Source: Fictibacillus sp. FJAT-27399
GTDB lineage: Bacteria > Bacillota > Bacilli > Bacillales > Fictibacillaceae
Direction: 5' to 3'
NCBI RefSeq assembly: GCF_001510655.1
Contig: NZ_LMVC01000001.1
Coordinates: 702,576-766,575, forward strand
DNA: 64,000 nucleotides
This document shows positions 26,421 to 33,636 of this stretch, piece after piece. The first letter of the stretch is position 1. The number at the start of each line of letters is the position of its first letter. The notes below the pieces were generated by a model, which was not told the DNA's origin, did not search any database, and saw only the letters and a list, made by a program, of their open reading frames with translations. A program made the translations under genes and the position numbers.

Positions 26421-26449
26421 ACTTCAGCCTGCAGGGCTGAGGGTTTTCT
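26421..26449. terminator. Terminator after the MFS gene, overlapping the asnC-like 3' end
   Basis: CTTCAGCC/GGCTGAGG hairpin followed by TTTTC. It extends into the last codons of the convergent regulator gene. Confidence 0.6.
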
Positions 26450-26850
26450 CATGCACGGTTAATAACAATGGAAAGTTTATATGTTCGTTTAACTTAACCA
26501 GAAATTGATCGAGTATTTCATTGGATGGAAACCTGCAATCCAAAAGGCAGCAGCCATCTCCGCTTATTTTGAAGTTATTCATGACAAACTCCTTTTGCGC
26601 ATCCAAAAACGTTAAATACGGCTGATGATGAACATTTTTAGTAAATATATTGATAAAACAATGTAGAGAAAAGCCAAATTTTTTATAATTCATCCGAATC
26701 GTATATCCTTCTATGATGCCTTCATCTTCTAATTTCAAGACCCTGGATGACGCAGCCTGGCCTGTTAAATGAACCTTCTTCCCAAGTTCTTTCATGGTCA
26801 TTCGGCCATTATTTGAAAGAACTTCTATTTTTTTTATCGGTATTGTCCAT
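26424..26850 (-). pseudogene. Lrp/AsnC-family regulator with a frameshift in an A8 run
   Basis: The intact part (ATG 26801 down, 125 aa) holds the recognition helix (GQAASSRVLKLEDEGIIEGY) and the RAM ligand domain. It lacks the first helix. That helix is found upstream in another frame: ATG at 26850 reads MDNTDKK, then a run of eight A (T8 at 26828-26835 on the + strand) shifts the frame; dropping one A gives MDNTDKKIEVLSNNGRMTMK, a normal AsnC start. Either a real +1 frameshift, an indel read error, or slippage-dependent expression. Most C-terminal residues look functional. Confidence 0.7.
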
Positions 26851-26889
26851 CACCGACAACATTCTTTTCACAATTCAAGCAATATCCCG

Positions 26890-27231
26890 AAAACACTTGA
26901 AAAAAGCTATGTATACCTAAAAACGCTATACGCAGCAGGGGATACGGTTTGGTGCGACGATGTTAAGGAAGCCTTGCTGAGCCATGATCCGGAAGTGATT
27001 GTATTAAATGCAGGAGCGGCCCAGTTCCTAAAAGGCGGTCCTATAACAATGACGAAAGAGGATGTCTATGAAACTCATAGGGCAGCCCCTGGAGCTAAAA
27101 TTTTCGTATGCCATATGGAAGCTCTAAATCACTGCCTGCTAACAAGAGAAGAGCTGGATCATTATTGCAGTGATCTTGGAATGTCTAGCCAAGTTCTCAT
27201 ACCGAAGGACGGTGATTCATGCTCATATTAA
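26890..27231 (+). pseudogene. 5'-truncated metallo-beta-lactamase-fold hydrolase
   Basis: Only the C-terminal third of an MBL-fold hydrolase is present: AAGDTVWCDDVKEAL, VIVLNAGAAQFLKGGPITM, then VCHMEALNHCLLTREEL. The N-terminal HxHxDH metal motif is absent; upstream DNA runs straight into the start of the asnC-like gene only about 40 bp away. No ribosome site or start codon precedes it. I infer a deletion that removed the hydrolase 5' end and most of a shared intergenic region. Confidence 0.7.
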
Positions 27232-27236
27232 TCGAT

Positions 27237-27273
27237 AACCGCAGAAAGACAGAAGTTTTTCTGCGGTTTTTTT
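27237..27273 (+). terminator. Rho-independent terminator
   Basis: AACCGCAGAAA/TTTCTGCGGTT stem with T run, retained after the truncated hydrolase. Confidence 0.9.
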
Positions 27274-27354
27274 ATGACTTGGTAAGGAATCGTTTCTTTA
27301 GGGTAGATAAACAGCCCGCTGCTGTCATATAATCGATTACGAGGTGATATCTAA

Positions 27355-28212
27355 ATGGAAACTCAGTATGTATTGTATGGAGACCAAATTATTAAGAGAA
27401 ATCAAGCATCTATTGATATGGAAGACAGAGGCTATAATTTTGGTGATGGAATTTATGAAGTGGTTTATATTTATGGCGGAAAACCATTTTCAATGGAAGA
27501 GCATTTCAAGCGATTTGCCGAAAGTGCAGCCAAGCTTGAAATGAAGCTGCCTTACACACTCGAAACGATTATAGATCTGACAGTTAAACTGATTGAAGCC
27601 AACAAGATTCATAATGGAATAGTATACATACAGATGACAAGAGGAGCATCTCCAAGGAATCATTTATATGAGCGGGACTCAGCCTGCCTGATCACAGGCT
27701 TTGCAAGAAAAATGGATCCACCCGTCCAAGCTCAGGAGAATGGGGTAAAAACCTATCTTACAGAAGATATCCGCTGGCTGAGGTGTGACATAAAGAGCCT
27801 GAACTTGCTGGGCAACACGATGGCCAAGAGAAAAGCGGCAGACCATGGATGCCACGAAGCGCTCCAGCATCGGGAAGGAACATGTACAGAAGGGTCATCT
27901 TCTAACCTGTTTATCGTGAAAAACGGAACATTGTATACGCATCCGGCTACCAACCTGATCCTTAACGGCATTACTCGCCAGCATATTTTAACGATTGCAA
28001 ACGAAGAGAATTTTGACGTCACTGAACAGGCATTTACTACGGATGACCTCCTCGAGGCAGATGAAGTTTTCATCTCAAGCACAACGATGGAGATTGCCCC
28101 TGTCATTGCAGTGACGGGAGACAAAAAAGGGACCTATCCGATTGGTCCGATTACTCGACTTCTTCAGAAGAAACTTAAAGAAAAAATAAACCAGCCGACT
28201 GTTCTAAATTAA
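27355..28212 (+). CDS. dat: D-amino-acid aminotransferase Dat
   Basis: 285 aa class IV PLP aminotransferase interconverting D-alanine/2-oxoglutarate and pyruvate/D-glutamate, supplying D-Glu for peptidoglycan. Blocks: DRGYNFGDGIYEVVY, Lys147 (CDIKSLNLLGN) as Schiff-base lysine, EGTCTEGSSSNLF and the ISSTTMEIAPV end. Length matches the family (about 283). GAGGTGAT precedes the ATG. DUF502 follows by 12 nt. Confidence 0.92.
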   Translation: METQYVLYGDQIIKRNQASIDMEDRGYNFGDGIYEVVYIYGGKPFSMEEHFKRFAESAAKLEMKLPYTLETIIDLTVKLIEANKIHNGIVYIQMTRGASPRNHLYERDSACLITGFARKMDPPVQAQENGVKTYLTEDIRWLRCDIKSLNLLGNTMAKRKAADHGCHEALQHREGTCTEGSSSNLFIVKNGTLYTHPATNLILNGITRQHILTIANEENFDVTEQAFTTDDLLEADEVFISSTTMEIAPVIAVTGDKKGTYPIGPITRLLQKKLKEKINQPTVLN

Positions 28213-28224
28213 AGGGGTATTTGT

Positions 28225-28797
28225 TTGAAAGCTATTGCGAAATATTTTATCAATGGAATTTTGACTGCACTGCCTATTATTTTGGTTTTTTATGTTCTCG
28301 TAAAGGTGTTTGATTTTCTAGACAGCATCCTTGGCGATACCTTGAAAAATTATATGAAGAATGATTATATTCCGGGAATCGGCATACTTGCGACAATTGT
28401 TCTTTTAACCATATTAGGATGGCTCTCGTCTCAATATATCAGTGGGCGGTTCATATCATTACTGGATTCGGCTTTAGAAAGGATCCCGCTCGTCAAAACT
28501 CTCTATTCTGTCATTAAAGATACTTTTCAGTCCTTACTGGGGGAGAAACGATCGTTTTCTACAGTCGTACTGGTTGAAATGCCTGAAAATGGTTTGAAAA
28601 GCATCGGCTTTATTACGACTGACAATCCAGAGGTTCTTTCAGAGGCATTTATGGGACATGTGGCGGTTTATATTCCGCAAACGTTTCAGATTGCCGGTTT
28701 TACCTTTTTGGTTCCAAGAGCCAACATTACTGTTTTGGACATTAAACCTGAAGATGCCATGAAATTTATTCTTTCGGGAGGAGTAGCGTCCAAATAA
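28225..28797 (+). CDS. DUF502 membrane protein
   Basis: 190 aa with TTG start (AAAGGGG upstream). Two N-terminal hydrophobic helices are followed by the DUF502 soluble region (ERIPLVKTLYSVIKDTFQSL, VLVEMPENGLKSIGFIT, FVPRANITVLDIKPEDAM-type). Function unknown; the family occurs widely in bacteria and plant plastids. Confidence 0.85.
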   Translation: MKAIAKYFINGILTALPIILVFYVLVKVFDFLDSILGDTLKNYMKNDYIPGIGILATIVLLTILGWLSSQYISGRFISLLDSALERIPLVKTLYSVIKDTFQSLLGEKRSFSTVVLVEMPENGLKSIGFITTDNPEVLSEAFMGHVAVYIPQTFQIAGFTFLVPRANITVLDIKPEDAMKFILSGGVASK

Positions 28798-28816
28798 GAG
28801 AAACTTGCTTTTGTTG

Positions 28817-28862
28817 AACCTTCAAGAACGGTCTTCCTGCCGCGCTTGAGGGTTTATTTTTT
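28817..28862 (+). terminator. Terminator after DUF502
   Basis: AACCTTCAAG/CTTGAGGGTT stem, longer loop, then a T-rich run. Confidence 0.65.
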
Positions 28863-29772
28863 ATTTCCGCCTCATACCTTCTTAAGAAGAGAATTCTTAA
28901 GGAGACATCAAATGAACATGAAAAGAAGGTACCGCACTCTTACAAAAGCTGTTATCATTCCTTCAGGTTTCTTTGTTCGCATCCTTCGCAGCTTTATTCC
29001 TTCTGAAAGATCTATTTCTGGGCAATCCCTCAGCAAGACCGAAAATGGATCACGGACAGAATGAACAAAGCGAGTTCTGAAAGTGGACTCTCTTTTTATT
29101 ATGGCAACGAAAAAAGCTTGATCAGCCTCATTAAAGAAAAGACGCAATTACATAATCGAAACAATATCACAAGAACGGAGGCTTATTATCACTTTTATAA
29201 AAATCATTCCGAGGTTCATTGGGCATTGCTTGCGCACATGGTGTCCAGGAATGCCGGATATCAGATGACGGATTTAAAGGGAGAATTTCTGACAAGGCTC
29301 CTGAATGATGAGCAGCGCTTTCCAATCTATTGGGCATTAGAGACAGCGAACAGCCTCATCTTTCAAGATGTATACCCGCAGCTTCTCTTGTATGAGGAAA
29401 GAAAACGTGCCAGAAGAAGTCTTTTTCATTTGCTGCCAGGGCTTGAAACCTCCGCCTTCATGAAACCGATTTGGGAACATTTTTGGCACAGTCAAGAGAG
29501 CCGGATCCTTACCATGGCTCTTATTATTAATGAGCAAAATTTTATTGATGATCGGGTGGTTCATAATAACAACCATGCCAAACTTGCTGGCATACGGGTC
29601 ACCAGATTTAACGATCTAGCCAGCAGGATAGAAACAGGCAAACACCTATACCGGCAGCTTTTTCATGAAAGGCTGCAACCTTGTATATTGCGATTTGCGG
29701 ACCAACAGCCCCAAATTGCTTAACGCCTGGAATACATTTTTTACTGATTCTCCAGTGAAGGGAGATTGGTTT

Positions 29773-29780
29773 AACGGTAA
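29773..29780 (+). repeat. Left target-site duplication
   Basis: AACGGTAA directly before the element; identical to 30061-30068. Confidence 0.85.
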
Positions 29781-30060
29781 GGCTCTTTTCTAAAAGATTG
29801 TTGCTTTGGGGACATTACTGTAAAGATCCTTCATTGACCAGTTGATTGGAGTGCAAGGGGCGAGACTCCTCGAAAATGAATTTCACATTTTCTTCGTGCG
29901 ATATAACGCTGCCGAAGCCTTCCTTGTCCTGCGGGAGATGCGGGACAGGTGAGACCCACAGGCGCTTGCGCCGGTAAGGCTCACCGCCCGCCCCGCGGAA
30001 AGCGAGCATCCTGAAAAGGAAATCAATTACCTAAGAGCAACAAAGGTTACGAAAACAGCC
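29781..30060 (+). mobile_element. 280-bp non-autonomous (MITE-like) element with 8-bp target duplication
   Basis: The ends are imperfect terminal inverted repeats of about 27 bp, GGCTCTTTTC... at left and ...GAAAACAGCC at right (the reverse complement of the right end begins GGCTGTTTTC). Both share an inner TTGTTGCT. Flanks carry an exact direct repeat AACGGTAA (29773-29780 and 30061-30068). The interior (about 29840-30026) matches the core of the 48.4-kb repeat. No transposase is encoded. Removing the element plus one AACGGTAA joins the DUF2515 frames. ISL3-family elements have GGCTCTT-type ends and 8-bp duplications, so trans-mobilisation by such a transposase is possible. Confidence 0.85.
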
Positions 30061-30068
30061 AACGGTAA
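30061..30068 (+). repeat. Right target-site duplication
   Basis: AACGGTAA directly after the element; identical to 29773-29780. Confidence 0.85.
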
Positions 30069-30239
30069 AGACGTGCCTGAACAATTCAATTTCTTATTTA
30101 AAACAAAACCTGCATTCGAAGAAAGAGAATATTGGACCGATCTACATCAACTGGAGGGTGCAGTGCTGGCTAAACAATTTTTATTCTAAAACAAGCAAAA
30201 GAGAACTCAGTTAGGAAAGAGCTCTCTTTTTAACGAAGA

Positions 30240-30770
30240 TTATTTAAAAATGGAGATGATGGATCCTAATTGCTGCATCATTCCCATGGCAGAGTTTATT
30301 CCATTGATTGTTTTACCCCAGCTGAATGGACTGCCTTGATTGCCGGGGTTCTGGAATGGCTGCTGGTTAAATGGGAATTGCTGTCCGCCGGGAAACCCGC
30401 CGTTCCCGAATGGAAACAGGTTGGGAAACATGGCATTGGCCGCTTGATTGTTATTTTGTTTATTCAACTTTCCATTCCCGCCCTGACCACCAAGAAAAGG
30501 GTTATAGGGATAGGGTGGGCGAGGAGGGAGCATATGATGATTCATATAGGGATTAGGTGGCGGAGGATACGGAGGATAGGCAGCCATATAAGGATTCGGT
30601 TTTGATGCATAATGCTGGCTCCCTGATGGAGGAGAAGCAGGAAGCGGCGGACGGGGAGGAGAATGTTCAATCAGTTCAGGATGATGGGACACCGATTCTT
30701 TATGGAACGGATCATAGCCTCCATATGGAAAATAACGCAATGTACCATTATTCTTCCTTTGGTTATACAA
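30240..30770 (-). CDS. YppG-like proline-rich coat-type protein
   Basis: About 176 aa. Low-complexity Pro/Tyr/Asn/Gly/Gln-rich body (PPRPPLPASPPSGS, AAYPPYPPPPNPYMNHH, then QQFPFNQQPFQNPGNQG) and a conserved-looking C-terminal helix (WGKTINGINSAMGMMQQLGSIISIFK spans the last 26 residues) as in YppG proteins, thought to be spore-associated. TTG 30770 is preferred with GAGGTG upstream; GTG 30779 in the same frame is the alternative. It lies next to the yppC-like pseudogene, as expected from the ypp cluster, but convergent. Confidence 0.75.
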   Translation of the reverse strand: MYNQRKNNGTLRYFPYGGYDPFHKESVSHHPELIEHSPPRPPLPASPPSGSQHYASKPNPYMAAYPPYPPPPNPYMNHHMLPPRPPYPYNPFLGGQGGNGKLNKQNNNQAANAMFPNLFPFGNGGFPGGQQFPFNQQPFQNPGNQGSPFSWGKTINGINSAMGMMQQLGSIISIFK

Positions 30771-30862
30771 ATTTTTCACCTCGAATTTTTTCCTTATATG
30801 TATATGCTTATTTAAGAAAAGAGTATAGACAAGGGTCTTTATTTCATAAAATAAAGCTTTTC

Positions 30863-30903
30863 ATTAAAAAAAGCTTCCGGGAAATGATCCCGAAAGCTTT
30901 TTA
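30863..30903 (-). terminator. Terminator of the DUF47-pit operon
   Basis: On the minus strand AAAGCTTTCGGGA/TCCCGGAAGCTTT stem with T run directly after the pit stop. Confidence 0.9.
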
Positions 30904-31911
30904 TTATACGAATAAATTTAAAATTTGATAGATAATGGCAGCTAATACCGCTGAGATCGGCAATGTAATGATCCATGTTAGGACAATTCGCCGGGCAACT
31001 CCCCATTTAACTCCTTTAACACGCTTAGCAGAACCTACACCCATGATTGCAGATGAAATAACATGAGTCGTACTGACAGGCAGTTTTAAAGCCGTAAACG
31101 TGAAGATAATCAGGGCAGATGATAAATCAGCTGCAGCTCCATTTACCGGTTGAAGTTTCATGATCTTTCCACCGACGGTCTTGATGATCTTCCAGCCGCC
31201 CACGGATGTTCCGATACCCATTGAAAGAGCTGCGGCAAACCTTACCCACATTGGGATGCCTTCTGTGGTATGGTATCCACCGGCAATCAAGGCCAGGGTA
31301 ATGATCCCCATCGCTTTTTGTGCATCGTTCGTTCCGTGTGAGAAAGACTGAAGAGCGGCAGTGAAAATTTGAAAGGTACGGAAGCCTTTATTTGTTTTTG
31401 TTTTATTAAAGTTTTTAAAGATCGCCGCAAATAGAGTCATGATGATAAAACCGACAGCTAAAGCAACAAACGGTGAAATAATTAAAGCTTGAATGATTTT
31501 TAGAAACCCATCGTAGTTGAGGACCCCGAATCCTGCTGCAGAAATAGCAGCACCTGCAATCGATCCGATAATAGCATGAGATGAACTTGATGGAATCCCG
31601 TAATACCAGGTAATCAAGTTCCAGGCGATACCAGCGATAAGGGCCGACAATACAATGAGCAATCCTATTTTTTCATCATGAAACTGAAAAGGATCGACAA
31701 TATCTTTACTTACACTTTTGGCTACGCCTGTAAAGGTCAATGCACCAATAAGGTTCATTGTAGCGGCAAGTGCGATGGCTACCTTTGGAGGCAGCGCTTT
31801 TGTTGACACTGAGGTCGCAATCGCATTGGCTGTATCGTGGAAACCGTTGATAAAATCAAAGGCCAATGCGAAGATAACGACTAAAACGATAAGAAAAAAT
31901 AACGTATCCAT
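30904..31911 (-). CDS. pit: Low-affinity inorganic phosphate transporter (PiT family)
   Basis: 335-aa polytopic protein with the two PiT signatures: FDFINGFHDTANAIATSV near the N-terminus and QSFSHGTNDAQKAMG in the second half. It imports phosphate, or metal phosphate, with protons. ATG 31911 is chosen on the 9-nt spacing from AAGGAG; TTG 31917 is too close. Downstream partner of the DUF47 gene. Confidence 0.92.
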   Translation of the reverse strand: MDTLFFLIVLVVIFALAFDFINGFHDTANAIATSVSTKALPPKVAIALAATMNLIGALTFTGVAKSVSKDIVDPFQFHDEKIGLLIVLSALIAGIAWNLITWYYGIPSSSSHAIIGSIAGAAISAAGFGVLNYDGFLKIIQALIISPFVALAVGFIIMTLFAAIFKNFNKTKTNKGFRTFQIFTAALQSFSHGTNDAQKAMGIITLALIAGGYHTTEGIPMWVRFAAALSMGIGTSVGGWKIIKTVGGKIMKLQPVNGAAADLSSALIIFTFTALKLPVSTTHVISSAIMGVGSAKRVKGVKWGVARRIVLTWIITLPISAVLAAIIYQILNLFV

Positions 31912-31924
31912 AGCCAATCACTCC

Positions 31925-32545
31925 TTAGGCGTTACGCATGATGATGGTTTCAAGAGTATCGGCAACATCTTCAGTGCTGTCGGAAATAGCCTCAAGAAGC
32001 TCATAAAGCTCTTTATATTGCATGATTTTAATCGGGTCCCTTTCGACGCTGAATAAGTTTTTGATGCTTGTACGAAGCAGGTCATCAACTACAGATTCAA
32101 GATCGTTCAGCTTAATCGCATGCGGACGGATTTCCATAAGTTTTTTCTTGTGCAATAATTTAGCGGATTCAGCAACCTCGTATGTTGCTTCTAGAATATG
32201 GCCAGCAAATTGAACCATGTATGGGTCTGGTGTTGTGATGTTGTACATTTCAAATCTGGAAGCACATTGTTCCATGCCGTCCAGAATGTCGTCCATTTTA
32301 TTGGCAAGCTCTAAAATGTCTTCACGTTCTAGGGGAGTAATAAAGGTCTTGTTCAAACCGATAATCAACTCGTGGATAAATTTATCGCCCTTGTTTTCAT
32401 ATGCCTTCATTTTTCTTGCAAATTCTTTTAAATCATCATCGGATTTGATTTTAAAATCCACAAAGTATTGTGCGGAGTCGCGGACGTTATCTGCGATGCT
32501 GGTTAGTAAGTCCAAAAACAAATCCTTTTTCGATGAAAATATCAT
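31925..32545 (-). CDS. DUF47 / PhoU-like phosphate transport regulator
   Basis: 206-aa all-helical protein of the DUF47 (YkaA/Pit accessory) family, related to PhoU. Blocks include SSKKDLFLDLLTSIADNVRDSA, KAYENKGDKFIHELI, FITPLEREDILELANKMDDILDG and the C-terminal ISDSTEDVADTLETI. Thought to regulate the cognate Pit transporter. ATG 32545 has GGAGGT upstream; the open frame extends further but without support. Confidence 0.88.
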   Translation of the reverse strand: MIFSSKKDLFLDLLTSIADNVRDSAQYFVDFKIKSDDDLKEFARKMKAYENKGDKFIHELIIGLNKTFITPLEREDILELANKMDDILDGMEQCASRFEMYNITTPDPYMVQFAGHILEATYEVAESAKLLHKKKLMEIRPHAIKLNDLESVVDDLLRTSIKNLFSVERDPIKIMQYKELYELLEAISDSTEDVADTLETIIMRNA

Positions 32546-32615
32546 GTACAAAAACCTCCGTTTGTTAAGAAAAAGTAAATTTCTCCTAAATTTTTTGCTA
32601 ACCCAAACAAATCGT

Positions 32616-32644
32616 ATTATAACTTTTATGATTCTAAAGTTAAA
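32616..32644 (-). promoter_or_regulatory. Promoter of DUF47-pit
   Basis: On the minus strand TTTAAC (32639-32644), 17-bp spacer, TATAAT (32616-32621). Confidence 0.65.
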
Positions 32645-32670
32645 CAGCTTTTTTGAATTGAAATAAAACA

Positions 32671-32687
32671 TTTACAAAAGCTTTACA
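32671..32687 (+). promoter_or_regulatory. Candidate PhoP box upstream of DUF47-pit
   Basis: Two perfect TTTACA hexamers (32671-32676 and 32682-32687) separated by 5 bp, the direct-repeat geometry of Bacillus PhoP boxes (TTAACA-like, N5). They sit about 27 bp upstream of the -35, in reverse orientation relative to the operon. A third repeat is poor. Binding is inferred. Confidence 0.45.
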
Positions 32688-32728
32688 ATTCAGTTCTTCC
32701 CTTATAGAGTATACCCCCTATGACATAA

Positions 32729-32751
32729 AAAAAGCAGCTTTCAGCTGCCGA
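32729..32751 (-). terminator. Minus-strand terminator of the 42-aa small gene
   Basis: On the minus strand GCAGCT-GAA-AGCTGC hairpin then seven T residues, 7 nt after the small ORF stop. It would also separate that transcript from DUF47-pit. Confidence 0.8.
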
Positions 32752-32755
32752 TCAT

Positions 32756-32884
32756 TCATATGTAATGGCCGGGATGAAAAAAATTAGATCCTTCAGCATC
32801 CTTCACGCTATGCATGTACGCTGATATTCTGTGGTACATCCCGTCATCAACTAAAATATAACACTCACTTAAAAAAATTGGCAA
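32756..32884 (-). CDS. 42-49-aa small protein of unknown function
   Basis: A short minus-strand frame reads MPIFLSECYILVDDGMYHRI, then SAYMHSVKDAEGSNFFHPGHYI, and is followed at once by its own terminator. It is balanced in composition and has no membrane segment. The TTG start (32884) has only a distant GAAGAG. An ATG 23 nt upstream (AAAAGG before it) reads MRRDKILANFF and would join this frame if one T of a T7 run were absent, giving a 49-aa protein. Not recognised. The rest of 32886-32970 is the promoter region of the GDSL gene. Confidence 0.55.
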   Translation of the reverse strand: MPIFLSECYILVDDGMYHRISAYMHSVKDAEGSNFFHPGHYI

Positions 32885-32970
32885 GAATTTTATCTCTTCT
32901 CATTTTTTGTACCTTTTCCACTGTAAGTTCATATTTATAAAGTAACTGAGAGTGAAAGGTGCGGAGAAGG

Positions 32971-33636
32971 ATGGGCTTATCTTGGAAAGTAAATTCTCAT
33001 TATACCGCCTTAGGAGATTCCATTTCTGTGGGAATCGGCTCATCCAAGGAATGGGGAAGCTTCGTCCAGCGGTATACCGTTCTCTTAGAGCATACTCTCT
33101 TCAAGACATATCATCTTTCAAATTACGCTAAAAATGGCTTTACAACACTCGATGTACTTTCTTCGATTGAGGAGCCGAAGATCAGAAAAGCCCTCATGAA
33201 TTCAGAGATCATTACTATCACTGCAGGTGGAAATGACTTGATTAGGGCTGGGAAAAAATATCTTTTAAAAAAGGAAGAAGTGGAATTTCATCACACGTTA
33301 AAAGAGTGCCAAAGGAATATGTCTGCCATTTTAAGGAACATTATTGAAATGAAAGAGAAGGGGAAAAAGAATTACATTATCCGCTTAACGAATATATACA
33401 ATCCTTACCACAAGTGGGATCTTGCTTATAAATGGGTAAACTTATTCAATGCTTATATCCAGACGTTCCAGAAGTACCCCAACGTAAGGGTCGCAGATAT
33501 TTACTCCTTATTCGTAAGACGAGAAAAAGAATTGTTGTCATGGGACAGTATCCATCCTAACAACCTCGGCCATAAAATGATAGCTCAAGCAGTCTACGAC
33601 ACGGGTTTTGGCCCGTTAAGCCCTCACTTTGACTGA
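32971..33636 (+). CDS. SGNH/GDSL hydrolase
   Basis: 221 aa. The catalytic blocks of the SGNH fold are present: GDS (15-17, nucleophile Ser17), the Gly of block II (NYAKNG), GGND (block III) and DSIHPNNLGH (block V Asp/His). No signal peptide. An esterase or lipase-like hydrolase, substrate unknown. ATG 32971 is preferred; GTG 32959 is possible. Its last 13 nt overlap the 3' end of the convergent cyclase gene. Confidence 0.85.
   Translation: MGLSWKVNSHYTALGDSISVGIGSSKEWGSFVQRYTVLLEHTLFKTYHLSNYAKNGFTTLDVLSSIEEPKIRKALMNSEIITITAGGNDLIRAGKKYLLKKEEVEFHHTLKECQRNMSAILRNIIEMKEKGKKNYIIRLTNIYNPYHKWDLAYKWVNLFNAYIQTFQKYPNVRVADIYSLFVRREKELLSWDSIHPNNLGHKMIAQAVYDTGFGPLSPHFD

Larger units (their letters stand above)
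28912..30189 (+). pseudogene. DUF2515 (YppC-like) gene, decayed and split by a 280-bp element
   Basis: ATG 28912 has a perfect AAGGAG, but its frame stops at 29064. The DUF2515 body is in another frame (open 29007-29723) with HNRNNITRTEAYYHFYKNH, LAHMVSRNAGYQMTDLKGEF and SLIFQDVYPQLLLYEE. The C-terminal part is in a third frame from about 29660 (SPKLLNAWNTFFTDSPVKGDWFNGK). At 29781 a mobile element interrupts; after it the same frame resumes (NGKDVPEQFNFLFK ... LHQLEGAVLAKQFLF, stop 30187-30189). So at least two frameshifts or deletions plus one insertion. The neighbouring YppG-like gene supports the yppC identity. Confidence 0.8.

Noticed and set aside
28846-28911. Upstream extension of the DUF2515 leader frame
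   Set aside because: The extension overlaps the terminator; the AAGGAG site fixes the start at 28912.
26828-32895. Homopolymer frameshifts taken as programmed recoding
   Set aside because: A8 in asnC and T7 near the small ORF are both error-prone runs for several sequencing methods; neither has a slippery-site plus stimulatory structure that I can see. Reported as frameshifts only.
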